A DNA stretch of 20,213 bases, taken from positions 1-20,213 of the forward strand of contig CAZVWJ010000048.1 of NCBI GenBank assembly GCA_964631325.1, read 5' to 3'. The number at the start of each line of letters is the position of its first letter. Position 1 is the stretch's first letter. Below, piece by piece: positions 1-8,140 of the stretch. The notes below the pieces were generated by a model. That model saw only the letters and a program-made list of their open reading frames with translations. It had not been told where the DNA came from and did no database searches. Position numbers and translations under genes: made by a program. This stretch comes from CAZVWJ01 sp964631325. GTDB taxonomy: Bacteria > T1Sed10-126.

Positions 1-46
1 GAATGATAGAAACAGGTGATATCTTGCAGACTCACCATAGAATCGC

Positions 47-1618
47 TCAATTTAGTTTATTTTTAATCCGAGTTAATACCTGATAAGGATAAGTTTCACC
101 GCTAAAATGAGCAAGGAAAAAATAAAGTGCAGCTCCTGTTAAAACAGTCAGTAAAACTGTAGTCAGCTCCGAAAAACCAGCCAGGACCAGGGGGGATAAA
201 ACTGCTCCCATTATTGAGGCCAACAGGAAGTGCTTCCCGATTTTTTTCCAGGGAAAAAGTGAACCGGCGGGCAAATGTTTTTTAAGCCAGAAACGCAGTA
301 GAACTGTCTGGCTCCAGACAGCAAAACTGCCGGCCAGGGTCAGGGCGCATACCCGGTATTGCGGCCAGGGCCAGATAAGGACAAAGAGCACGTCAAGAAC
401 GGCATTTATAGCCAGGGCCAGGGCGGCCCCAAGGACCGGTCCCCGCGTATCCTCGAAAGAATAGCAAAGTGAAACAAAAACCCGGATACAACCGTAAGCA
501 AACAGTCCCAGGAGAGCAAAGAGAAGAACTGAAAAAGTTAATTTTTGATCCAGCAGGGTAAATTCTCCGCGGCGAAATAATAAACCCAGGAGCGGATAGC
601 CAACCAGCCACAGCCCGACCATGGAGGGGAACATCAAAAAGGACATCATCCCCAGCGAGTGCCGGGCAGTGGAAAGAACCCTTTCCTTATTTTCATTGGA
701 GACATGGGTGGAGGACGCGGGTAAAACAACAGTGCCCACGGCAATTCCAATAAGAGCAAATGGGAATTGAAACAGCCGGTTAGCATAATAGAGGTGCGAG
801 ATATTTCCGGCCTGGAGGAAGGAAGCAACAATTTTATCAACCAGGACTATCAATTGAGAAATCGCCAGGCCAAAAGCCATCGGCCCCATTAATTTTAAAA
901 TCCTCTTCAGGCCTTCAACGCTCCATTCAGACAGCCAGGCGAGCGATATACCGACCTGACGCGCCCGAAGCCACTGGACAAAAAACTGCAAAAAACCGCC
1001 AATTAACACCCCCACTGCCAGAGCCCAGACTTTCTGACGGGAAGTAGCTCCCACATAGGGGACAAGAAAAAGCACAGCGAGAATAAGACAAACGTTAAAC
1101 AGGGCCGGGGCAAATGCGGGAACTGCAAACATTTTCCGGGCATGAAGAATCCCCATTATCACGGCCGCCGCGCTCATCATCAGGAGAAAAGGAAACATCA
1201 CCCGGGTCAGGGAGACAGTTAACGGAAAATACTCAGTCCCGGTAAACCCGGGGGCAACAAGATAAATCAGGTAACGAGAAAACAGAATGCCAAGCAAAAC
1301 AAAACCACCCACCAGGAGAATTGTCCAGGTGAAAGCGGCCCGGGCAAGGCGGTTTGCCTGGCGTTCTCCCCAGTTATTCCGCAGATCCGTGTAAACCGGA
1401 ACCACAGCGGAAGAGAGAGCCCCTTCGGCAAGCAATTTTCTAAACAGCGAGGGAACTTGATAAGCAATGAAAAAGACGTCCGTAATCCAGCCGGCACCAA
1501 AAACAAAAGCAATACTGATGTCCCTGATTAACCCAAAAATTCGACTGGTTAAAGTCCCGAGGCTAACAGTAAGGGCTGAAATCCCGAGGGTCTCCTTTTG
1601 CTCAGAGGGGGTCGACAT
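47..1618 (-). CDS. murJ: MurJ/MviN lipid II flippase
   Basis: This 523-residue polytopic membrane protein belongs to the MurJ (MviN) branch of the MOP transporter superfamily, which flips the peptidoglycan precursor lipid II across the cytoplasmic membrane. The N-terminus carries the family signature: SRIFGLIRD (residues 25-33), TDVFF (46-50) and FRKLLAEGA (59-67). Arg26, Arg32, Asp47, Arg60 and Glu65 each sit exactly eight positions after residues known to be essential in E. coli MurJ (R18, R24, D39, R52, E57). A later YYANRLFQFP segment (about 277-286) matches the region of the further essential Arg270. Length is normal and the hydrophobic segments fit about 14 helices. The ATG at 1618 lies inside the end of priA (17-base overlap), so it is probably cotranscribed with it; the upstream ribosome site is weak. 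It is the last gene before the window edge. Confidence 0.96.
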   Translation of the reverse strand: MSTPSEQKETLGISALTVSLGTLTSRIFGLIRDISIAFVFGAGWITDVFFIAYQVPSLFRKLLAEGALSSAVVPVYTDLRNNWGERQANRLARAAFTWTILLVGGFVLLGILFSRYLIYLVAPGFTGTEYFPLTVSLTRVMFPFLLMMSAAAVIMGILHARKMFAVPAFAPALFNVCLILAVLFLVPYVGATSRQKVWALAVGVLIGGFLQFFVQWLRARQVGISLAWLSEWSVEGLKRILKLMGPMAFGLAISQLIVLVDKIVASFLQAGNISHLYYANRLFQFPFALIGIAVGTVVLPASSTHVSNENKERVLSTARHSLGMMSFLMFPSMVGLWLVGYPLLGLLFRRGEFTLLDQKLTFSVLLFALLGLFAYGCIRVFVSLCYSFEDTRGPVLGAALALAINAVLDVLFVLIWPWPQYRVCALTLAGSFAVWSQTVLLRFWLKKHLPAGSLFPWKKIGKHFLLASIMGAVLSPLVLAGFSELTTVLLTVLTGAALYFFLAHFSGETYPYQVLTRIKNKLN

Positions 1619-3995
1619 CGGTAAAAAGCCTGGTTTTACCCGAGGGTTTAAATTCCGTTAATAGCTGCTGGGTTTTGCGGCGCCAGTCAGAAGAAAAATT
1701 CCCCCTTAATAAAATGTGCCAGCGAAATTTATTTTTAATTTTCTCCAGACCACAGGGAACCGGACCCTGAAGCTGAATATTCTCAGTTCCCGGCAGAGAA
1801 TCTTCGAGCTTCTCCAGGGTTTCAACGACGGAATTTTTGCGGGGCCCGGAAGCAATAAAATCAATCATTCTTCCAAACGGAGGATAGGAAAGTGGTTTCC
1901 GCTGGCTTAATTCCTGTCTGAAAAAATCATCGTATTTTCGCCGCGCTCCAAACTGGACAGCGTAGTGGCGCGGATTATAAGTCTGAATCAGAACCATAGC
2001 CCCGGGTTTATCCCGCCCGGCCCGACCACAGACCTGAACTAACTGTTGAAAAGTTTTCTCACCGGCTCGAAAATCCGGAAAATTCAACCCGGTATCCACG
2101 TTAATCACACCGACGAAATCCAACTTTTCAAAATCAAGTCCCTTGGTGACCATCTGAGTGCCAAGCAGCAGAGCTCCTTCGGTTCGTTTGAATTTTTCCA
2201 GTAATTCAAACCGTTTATTCTTCCGGCTGACCGTATCCGCATCCATCCTGATTATCTCAGCCTCCGGATACAGTTCTCCGGCCAGTTTACTGAGCTGTTG
2301 TGTTCCCGTGCCCTGCAGTTGTAAATTATCACTACCACATTCCGGACACTCCCCCGGTATCCCCCGTTGATAACCACAGTAATGACAGCGCAGGCGGCGG
2401 GGTGAGGAATGATAGGTCAAGGAAACGTTACACTGGTTGCAGCCAACTGTTTCACCACAATCTGTGCAGAGAAGAAAATTGGAGTAACCTCGCCGGTTCA
2501 GGAACCAGATGGCCCGGTGATCGGCCGCCAGGGCCTGACGGGTTTTTTCAACCAGGGTTTGAGTTAAAAGCGAATCAGCATTACGCAGATCCGCAATTTT
2601 TACCTCGGGAAGCTGGCCACCAAGAGGCCGGGACTGCATTTCATGTTTCCGGTAACGGGATTGTAGGGTGTTAGAATAGCTTTCAATACTCGGGGTGGCA
2701 CTACCCAGGACAACGGGGATATCTACCAGTTGGGCCCGTTTAATCGCCACATCACGGGCATGGTAACGGGGAGCCTGCCCGGCCTTGTAAGAAGAGTCGT
2801 GTTCTTCGTCAACTACAATCAGACCAAGGTTCTCAAGAGGAGCAAAAACCGCGGACTGTACACCAAGGACAACCCGGGCTTCCCCCTGTTGAATTCGATG
2901 CCATTCATCGCGTCGTTCTCCCTGGGAAAGGCCGCTGTGAAGAACGGCCAGTTGTTCCCCGAAACGACGGCGAAAATGTTGCATTAAAAAAACTGCAAGA
3001 GTAATTTCCGGGACCAGGACAAGAGCGGTCCGGTTTTCTTCAAGAACTGACTGAACCAGTTGAAAATAAACTTCAGTTTTGCCGCTGCCGGTAACTCCGT
3101 GAACCAGGTGAACAGCGAATTCATCTTCCCGGCAGGTGGAGCTAATCTCTGCAAAGACGCGGCGCTGCTCCTCGGTGAGTGAAAATGAAGGAGCTGATTT
3201 GTCAGTTTCAAGTTCGGTCAAAGGGAGCCGGCACTTGTGACGTTTTTCCCTTTTGATTAAATTTTCTTCCTCCAATCGCTGTAAGAGATCAGTCCGCCGC
3301 AGTGGCTCGGGCAAATTTTTTTGAAATTTATCCCCCTCTTCCCGGAGCAATCCAAGAAGCTCTTTCTGGCGGCGGCCGGCTGACTCAACAAACGATTCCA
3401 CCTGGCCCTCCTCTTCGGTGAGTTTTACGTAATTTAGTAACCGCCGGCCAGTTGGAGGTTTTTTCAATTCCACAGTTCTGTGGAGTTGGCCGGAGCTAAC
3501 CGGTTCTTCCAGTTCAGAAATAACTTTTTTCTGTTTCCACCCGGTTCGCTGTTTCAATTGCTTCAGACTGACCACGTCCTCAGATTCAAAAGGGCCTGCC
3601 AGTTCTTCAGGTAATTTTTTGGAAACCGTCTGACCATTCTGAACTTCCCAAGCAGTTTGAGGACGGGGTAAATAACGGGGGGGTAAAATCGCTTTAAAAA
3701 CCTGGTTAAGGGGAGTTAAGTAATAATTAGCCAGCCATTTTCCCAGCTTGATTAGATCCGCCGGAACGGGATCCACCGAGGTGGCGATTTTTTCTACCGG
3801 GCGAAGACCTTCGGAGTCAGATTCAACGGGCGAACCGCAGTCCACCACCACGCCAACAGTTAACTGTTGATTAAGCGGAACCACAACCGGATAGCCAAGC
3901 GGATTTTTGTTCCCGTCGTAGAGATAATCATAAGGAACTTTTATATTACGACGGAGAAATACCACTTTTAAAACGCGAGAAACAGGATCAGCCAT
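1602..3995 (-). CDS. priA: Primosomal protein N' (PriA helicase)
   Basis: PriA is the 3'-to-5' superfamily 2 DNA helicase that recognises stalled or collapsed replication forks and reloads the replisome. From the ATG at 3995 (797 aa) the order is an N-terminal DNA-binding domain, Walker A GVTGSGKT (about 300-307), Walker B DEEH (396-399), motif III SATPS, and a zinc-binding module of eight cysteines in four Cys-x2-Cys pairs (about 510-553). The helicase C lobe follows, with GRAGR near 657-661. All hallmark motifs are intact. The usual GTRSA before the DEEH box reads GVQSA here, a small deviation. An in-frame TTG at 4007 would add four residues; I prefer the ATG, which overlaps the upstream glycosylase gene by eight bases. 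The downstream murJ overlaps its 3' end. Def/fmt, often next to priA in Firmicutes, are absent. Confidence 0.96.
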   Translation of the reverse strand: MADPVSRVLKVVFLRRNIKVPYDYLYDGNKNPLGYPVVVPLNQQLTVGVVVDCGSPVESDSEGLRPVEKIATSVDPVPADLIKLGKWLANYYLTPLNQVFKAILPPRYLPRPQTAWEVQNGQTVSKKLPEELAGPFESEDVVSLKQLKQRTGWKQKKVISELEEPVSSGQLHRTVELKKPPTGRRLLNYVKLTEEEGQVESFVESAGRRQKELLGLLREEGDKFQKNLPEPLRRTDLLQRLEEENLIKREKRHKCRLPLTELETDKSAPSFSLTEEQRRVFAEISSTCREDEFAVHLVHGVTGSGKTEVYFQLVQSVLEENRTALVLVPEITLAVFLMQHFRRRFGEQLAVLHSGLSQGERRDEWHRIQQGEARVVLGVQSAVFAPLENLGLIVVDEEHDSSYKAGQAPRYHARDVAIKRAQLVDIPVVLGSATPSIESYSNTLQSRYRKHEMQSRPLGGQLPEVKIADLRNADSLLTQTLVEKTRQALAADHRAIWFLNRRGYSNFLLCTDCGETVGCNQCNVSLTYHSSPRRLRCHYCGYQRGIPGECPECGSDNLQLQGTGTQQLSKLAGELYPEAEIIRMDADTVSRKNKRFELLEKFKRTEGALLLGTQMVTKGLDFEKLDFVGVINVDTGLNFPDFRAGEKTFQQLVQVCGRAGRDKPGAMVLIQTYNPRHYAVQFGARRKYDDFFRQELSQRKPLSYPPFGRMIDFIASGPRKNSVVETLEKLEDSLPGTENIQLQGPVPCGLEKIKNKFRWHILLRGNFSSDWRRKTQQLLTEFKPSGKTRLFTDVDPL

Positions 3996-4701
3996 TGAGC
4001 TGGTCAACAGCCAGTTTCAAATCTGTTACAAACTGTTCCGCCTTTTCTTTACTGGGATGATAAAGCATATGGCTGGGGTGGAAGGTAGGCACCAGCGTAT
4101 ATTCGTCCAGCTCATAAGTATCCCCCCGGGCCGACATAATCCCCTGGTCAGAGTCGACAAAATACTGGAAAGCAAAATTCCCGAGCGAGAGGATCACACC
4201 CGGTTTTATCAGGTCAAGCTGGTAGTCCAGGTAAGGTTCACAGGCGGAAAGTTCCTCCCGGTGAGGGTCGCGATTATCCGGGGGACGACATTTAACTACG
4301 TTGGTAATATACAGGTCTGCATCAACCAGCCCCACTTTTTCAAAACTCTGCCGGAGTAATTTACCGGAACGCCCGACAAAAGGCTCCCCCTGTTCATCTT
4401 CGTCAGCGCCGGGGCCTTCTCCGACAACCATCACCCGGGCTTCAACGCCCCCCTGGCCAAAAACCACGTTGGTTCGATTCTCGGACAGCTTACACTTCGA
4501 GCAATCGTGGGCCTGCTCGACTAACTGATCCAGTTCGCTCTGGCGCTGGTCAATTTCTTTTTCTGAGGACTGAGAATTAGCAGTCATAGTATTTTCTTCC
4601 TCCCGGGAAACAGACAAATCCTCCGGCGGAGCTGGCGGTTCCCGATCCAGCCGGGCAAATAAATAACGATGCAATTCATAGGCAAGCTGAGATTTATTCA
4701 T
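3988..4701 (-). CDS. Family 4 (4Fe-4S) uracil-DNA glycosylase
   Basis: Family 4 uracil-DNA glycosylases excise uracil arising from cytosine deamination and carry a 4Fe-4S cluster. The four cluster cysteines are visible: CSKC (67 and 70), the CRPP cysteine (138) and the SACEPYL cysteine (154), numbered from the ATG at 4701 (237 aa). The active-site loop GEGPGADEDEQGEPFVG starts near 94, and the second motif HPSHML is near 208. The first 60 or so residues are an extension beyond the usual core: a helical NKSQLAYELHRYLFARL segment and an acidic, Ser/Glu-rich linker of unknown role. A TTG four codons upstream (4713) is an alternative start; neither start has a strong ribosome site. The gene lies between coaBC and priA in a compact housekeeping block, overlapping priA by eight bases. 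Confidence 0.94.
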   Translation of the reverse strand: MNKSQLAYELHRYLFARLDREPPAPPEDLSVSREEENTMTANSQSSEKEIDQRQSELDQLVEQAHDCSKCKLSENRTNVVFGQGGVEARVMVVGEGPGADEDEQGEPFVGRSGKLLRQSFEKVGLVDADLYITNVVKCRPPDNRDPHREELSACEPYLDYQLDLIKPGVILSLGNFAFQYFVDSDQGIMSARGDTYELDEYTLVPTFHPSHMLYHPSKEKAEQFVTDLKLAVDQLNG

Positions 4702-4740
4702 TCTTGGTTCCAACTATCAAATACTGCAACTATTATTCCT

Positions 4741-4835
4741 ACATCCCTCCCCCTGATGGGGGAGGTTAGGTGGAGGAGAACACTGTCCGCGCCATCGTTC
4801 CCCCTCCCCTTAATCCCCTCCCACCAGGGGAAGGG
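4741..4835. repeat. GC-rich interspersed hairpin repeat
   Basis: The roughly 200-base space between coaBC and the glycosylase gene holds no gene. It contains two C/G-run palindromes: CCTCCCCCTGATGGGGGAGG at about 4747-4766, followed by a TTAGGTGG-type tail, and CCCCTCCCACCAGGGG at about 4815-4830. The same building blocks recur near 7740, 8650-8710, 9220-9280, 9364-9382 and 10496-10514. It appears to be a diverged member of that family. No clear flanking direct repeat was found. The folded RNA could act as a processing or attenuation site between the two genes. Confidence 0.7.
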
Positions 4836-4908
4836 ATCTATAGTGGCAGTTATTGCTGTTTTATGTGGCACTTGGCTGTTGAATTCACCTTTCGTTTCCC
4901 AAAAAGAA

Positions 4909-6108
4909 TCAGTATAAATTATTTTTTAGCAAACAGAGCCAGATTTGAAGCGCAAGTTCCAACTTGCTGCGTTTACCAAAATCAACCGGAGCTGCCTCGG
5001 CGGTTACAAACAGGCCCCGGCCCGCAACAGAAGCAGCATTTGACAGCCGGTTAAGGACAATTGCGTCCAGCTTTTTTCGGTCCAGCTTTTTGAGCGCGGC
5101 TGAAGGATCAATTTCTGGTTCGGCCGCAAAACCGACAAAAGTATTCTCGGGATATTCCTTTCGAAGTGAAGAAATAATATCGGAATTAGATTCCAGCTCA
5201 AGCTGAAGATTATCCCGGCCGGACCTGATTTTACCTTCTTCGGCAACCGGACGGTAATCAGCCACAGCCGCCGCACCAATAAAACCGATATCCTCGGCAA
5301 GCTCAGCACGGCAGGCAGAAAGCATTTCCGCACAACTTTCGACCATCACTGACTGGTAAAAATCACCCGAATAGTGAGGAGACTGCTGACCGGTTATATA
5401 GATAATATCAGCCCCGAGCATACTCCCGACCAGGGCGAGGGCTTCGCCCATTTTGCCGGTAGAATAGTTAGAGAGAAATCGCATCTCATCCCAGGACTCA
5501 CGAGTGGGACCACCGGTAATCACCCAGCGAGTATCAGCCAGTAAATCCGGCCAGAGTCCGGCGGCCACGTTAGCAGCTATTTGAGCCGGGGGAGGGAGCC
5601 GGCCCGGACCTGAAGTGCCACAGGCCAGGGAACCGGAGTCCGGTAAGATTATATTTTCTGAATACTCCTCCACTACCTGCTGGCAGCGAGGATTTTTCCA
5701 CATCTTCGAGTTCATGGCGGGAGCATAAAAAACCGGTCCTTCAAAGGCGTAAAGAATTGTACTGAACAAATCACCGGCGGTGGGTTCGGCCAGTTCAAGC
5801 AGACGGTTGGCAGTGGCCGGAGCAACGAGAATTGTGTCGGCTTTTTCAATCGCCTCAATATGAACAATTTTTTCCGGGTTATTATCCTGGTAAGCCTGGG
5901 TGAGAACCGGTTTCCCGGTAAGTGCCCCGGCAGTTTCCGGGGTAAAATATTTCTGGCCGGAAGCTGTTAAAAGAACCTGAACTTCCGCTCCCCGGTCCTG
6001 TAGTTCCCGGATGATCCGATCCGCCTTGCAAGCGGCGATACTACCGGTTACCCCCAGCAGAACCCGTCTGTTTTTGAGAGGTAACCCAGCGGAAAGTGCT
6101 CGCTTCAT
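4909..6108 (-). CDS. coaBC: CoaBC: phosphopantothenoylcysteine decarboxylase/synthetase
   Basis: This bifunctional enzyme makes two coenzyme A pathway steps: CTP-dependent ligation of 4'-phosphopantothenate with cysteine (CoaB), then FMN-dependent decarboxylation to 4'-phosphopantetheine (CoaC). The CoaC half (about 14-185) shows the flavin-fold start VLLGVTGSIAACKA, the catalytic histidine His83 followed by APATANRLLELA, the PAMNSKMW motif (130-137) and the active-site cysteine Cys163 in LACGTSGPGR. The CoaB half starts with TGGPTRE (198-204), then FLSNYSTGKMG with the conserved Asn214, AAAVADYRP (279-287) and Lys293. Length (399 aa) is normal. Its ATG overlaps the gmk stop codon by one base, so the two are probably translationally coupled. 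No rpoZ gene sits between gmk and this gene. Confidence 0.97.
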   Translation of the reverse strand: MKRALSAGLPLKNRRVLLGVTGSIAACKADRIIRELQDRGAEVQVLLTASGQKYFTPETAGALTGKPVLTQAYQDNNPEKIVHIEAIEKADTILVAPATANRLLELAEPTAGDLFSTILYAFEGPVFYAPAMNSKMWKNPRCQQVVEEYSENIILPDSGSLACGTSGPGRLPPPAQIAANVAAGLWPDLLADTRWVITGGPTRESWDEMRFLSNYSTGKMGEALALVGSMLGADIIYITGQQSPHYSGDFYQSVMVESCAEMLSACRAELAEDIGFIGAAAVADYRPVAEEGKIRSGRDNLQLELESNSDIISSLRKEYPENTFVGFAAEPEIDPSAALKKLDRKKLDAIVLNRLSNAASVAGRGLFVTAEAAPVDFGKRSKLELALQIWLCLLKNNLY

Positions 6109-6749
6109 CAGAGTTCCGGCAAACCTTTTTTAATCCGACTCAACCGACGTTTTTCGGCAGAACGGATCGCTTCAATTTTTTCAACTGCCTCATCAACCGA
6201 ATCATTAACTACAACAAAATCATAATTATTAATCGCTTTAAGTTCATCACGAGCGTTAGTAAGACGTTTATTTATTTCAGCTTCTGATTCGGTATTACGA
6301 GCCCGCAGGCGTCTTTCCAATTCCTCCATGCCGGGGGGAACGATAAAAATCATTACTGCCTCGGGATAGAGCCGCCGGATCTGGGTCCCCCCCTGAACGT
6401 CAATATCAAGCATGACGTCCTTGTCCTTGTTCAATTCATCCAGAACCGCCTGGCGGGAGGTACCGTAATATTCGCCATGCACCCGGGCCCACTCTAGAAA
6501 AGCATCGGCCTCAATCATCTGTTTAAATTCTTGTTCTTCCACAAAATGGTAATCTACCCCTTCCTGCTCATCCGAGCGTGGCGGCCTGGTAGTAGTAGAA
6601 ACAGAAAAATCGAGTCTCGGATTACGTTTCAGCAGATGCCGACAGATAGTCGATTTCCCGGCCCCGGAAGGGGCAGAAAAAACCAGAATCAGCGGGGGTT
6701 CGGGAGCAGTAAAAATATCCTCCGCATCAAATGTATTCTGTTGAGTCAT
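6108..6749 (-). CDS. gmk: Guanylate kinase
   Basis: Guanylate kinase phosphorylates GMP (and dGMP) to GDP using ATP. The P-loop SAPSGAGKST lies at about 25-34 from the chosen start. It is followed by the GMP-binding segment with VSTTTRPPR, EGVDYHF and EWARVHGEYYGTSR, and by the lid and C-terminal helices usual for the family. The ORF extends upstream to an ATG at 6776, but the ATG at 6749 overlaps the yicC stop codon as ATGA and has AGGTGA about ten bases upstream, so it is preferred (213 aa). The resulting leader of about 20 residues before the first strand is slightly long for the family. Downstream it overlaps coaBC by one base. The order yicC-gmk-coaBC-priA is the classic Firmicute block. 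Confidence 0.96.
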   Translation of the reverse strand: MTQQNTFDAEDIFTAPEPPLILVFSAPSGAGKSTICRHLLKRNPRLDFSVSTTTRPPRSDEQEGVDYHFVEEQEFKQMIEADAFLEWARVHGEYYGTSRQAVLDELNKDKDVMLDIDVQGGTQIRRLYPEAVMIFIVPPGMEELERRLRARNTESEAEINKRLTNARDELKAINNYDFVVVNDSVDEAVEKIEAIRSAEKRRLSRIKKGLPEL

Positions 6750-7621
6750 TCTAAATTTTTCACCTGTTCTCGACATTTTTCCAGTTCCGATTTAATTTTA
6801 ACTGAAAGCTGACTTATTTCAGCATCATTAGCTTTGGCTCCAACTGTATTAATCTCCCGCTGCAGTTCCTGGAGGAGAAATTCAAGATTTTTCCCTACCG
6901 GGCCTGAGGCTCTGAGGTATTCATCAAACTGTTTCAAATGACTGTAAATCCGAGAAATTTCTTCGCTGATGTCACATTTTTCCGCGTAATTTTTCAGTTC
7001 TTTTTCCAACCGTTCCTGCTTTTCTTCCCCGGTCAACTCAAGAATAGATTCAATTGAGTCGAGTAACTTTTCCCGGTACCGTTTAATCGCCCCGGGAACC
7101 CGTTCTTTAATCTGTTTAACATAGTTCCGAATGTTCTCAATCCACTCCTTCAGGTCTGCGGCAATTTCCTCTCCCTCTTTGTCACGCATTTTAAGCACTT
7201 CTTCCAGAGCTTTGTCCACGGCTTCCAGAAGTAGTTTTTCCCCTTTTTCACTGTGGGCCTGTTCCGTGTGGACTTCAACCACGCCGGGCAAATTTAACAA
7301 ATCAATCCCATTTACCTGATCCGGAACCTCCTCAATATTCTGGCTGAGTTCCCTTAGAGAGTTCAAATACCGGTCTAACAGGTCACGATTAATAGTCGGG
7401 ATCTCTTTTTCCCGACCAAGAATATTACTTTCACAATGAATTTCAACCGAACCACGGTCAATTGATTCTCGAACTTTTTTGATAACCTTTTCTTTCAACG
7501 CCGGCTGATCGTAGTTAAGTTTTATCCTTGTATGACGTCGATTAACCGAAGAAATTTCCACCCGCACATAGGAGTCCCCGGATTCTACACAGGCTTCGCC
7601 AAAACCGGTCATACTGCGCAT
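6746..7621 (-). CDS. yicC: YicC/YloC family endoribonuclease
   Basis: This is a member of the YicC/YloC family, with an N-terminal YicC-like domain and a C-terminal DUF1732 domain. E. coli YicC and B. subtilis YloC are reported as endoribonucleases acting on RNA. The N-terminus MRSMTGFGEA is the near-invariant family start, and it fixes the start at ATG 7621 (291 aa) rather than a TTG eight codons upstream; an AAAGAGTGA ribosome site precedes it. Other family features are VNRRH (about 26-30), a long charged helical middle, and the C-terminal KNLEFLLQELQREINTVGAKAND segment (listed here as motif words within residues 244-266). It overlaps gmk by four bases. In many Firmicutes a remA-like gene separates yicC and gmk; here there is none. 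Confidence 0.93.
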   Translation of the reverse strand: MRSMTGFGEACVESGDSYVRVEISSVNRRHTRIKLNYDQPALKEKVIKKVRESIDRGSVEIHCESNILGREKEIPTINRDLLDRYLNSLRELSQNIEEVPDQVNGIDLLNLPGVVEVHTEQAHSEKGEKLLLEAVDKALEEVLKMRDKEGEEIAADLKEWIENIRNYVKQIKERVPGAIKRYREKLLDSIESILELTGEEKQERLEKELKNYAEKCDISEEISRIYSHLKQFDEYLRASGPVGKNLEFLLQELQREINTVGAKANDAEISQLSVKIKSELEKCREQVKNLE

Positions 7622-7732
7622 TAAAAAATCACTCTTTCGATACAAAAATTTTTTAACGAACTGTCATTGCCCTGACGTACGCAGGACCACTGGCACAAAA
7701 GGGGGTGAAAAGGCTTCAAAAATTCCTTCAAC

Positions 7733-7776
7733 CTAACTCTCTCCCACCGGGGGAGAGAGGATAGGTGAGTAATTAT
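7733..7776. repeat. Interspersed hairpin repeat forming the 3' end of a gene
   Basis: This stretch is a hairpin of the type CTCTCTCCC-ACCG-GGGGAGAGAG followed by GATAGGTGAGTAATTAT. The last 12 bases (7765-7776) match the right terminal repeat of the element at 10410-10533 except at the final base. No matching left terminal repeat is present in the preceding 100 bases, so the copy looks truncated or recombined. It overlaps the last 13 codons and the stop of the receiver-like gene. The remaining bases between this copy and yicC (7646-7732) hold a TGTCATTGCC segment and a GTACGCAGG stretch that is the reverse complement of part of the 8624-8724 element. Confidence 0.75.
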
Positions 7777-8140
7777 CTTTCGATTTTATTGCCACTGCCC
7801 GAGAGTTAAGTTGCTGTTTTATTTTCGGCGGCTGAAAGGGTTTTAATATATAATCTTCAAGTCCCTGTTCAAGAAAAACTTCCAGTTGATCAGCAGACCA
7901 CTTACGGTTAATAATGCCCACCACGGGGTCCGACTGGTGGGACAACCAGTCCAACTGATTTTTAGCATTAATTTTCAACTTTAAATAAATTAAACCAAAC
8001 CGGCGGCGTTCAGTGAGCTGTTTCAACTCTGTCAGCGAACCAATTTTAACTACTTCCGAAGGCCAGTTGGAATCCAGCAGAGCATAGAGTAATTTTTGCT
8101 GGGTGGAATTAGAGAGCCGTAGAGCCAGTGGCGGGATCAT
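7733..8140 (-). CDS. Degenerate response-regulator receiver domain protein
   Basis: I read this 135-residue protein as a stand-alone receiver-fold domain without the phosphorylation machinery. The C-terminal half (about 72-102) closely follows a receiver pattern, ending in GLEDYILKPF, where Lys100-Pro101-Phe102 matches the conserved KPF of beta5-alpha5. The site of the phospho-accepting Asp (LLDL in canonical receivers) reads YLKL with Lys54; the N-terminal acidic pair is replaced by LSNS, and the switch Thr by Asn78. It should therefore not be phosphorylated and may work as a protein-binding module. The ATG at 8140 overlaps the stop of the upstream membrane protein gene as ATGA, indicating coupled translation. 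The last 13 residues (from Asn123) are encoded by an interspersed repeat, so the original C-terminus was probably different. Family assignment is from pattern recognition only. Confidence 0.75.
   Translation of the reverse strand: MIPPLALRLSNSTQQKLLYALLDSNWPSEVVKIGSLTELKQLTERRRFGLIYLKLKINAKNQLDWLSHQSDPVVGIINRKWSADQLEVFLEQGLEDYILKPFQPPKIKQQLNSRAVAIKSKDNYSPILSPPVGES

Noticed and set aside
4669..5054. Plus-strand ORFs of 82 and 94 codons across the repeat upstream of the glycosylase gene
   Set aside because: Their translations are mostly repeat (Pro/Leu-rich) and the antisense of coaBC; no ribosome site and no recognisable domain.
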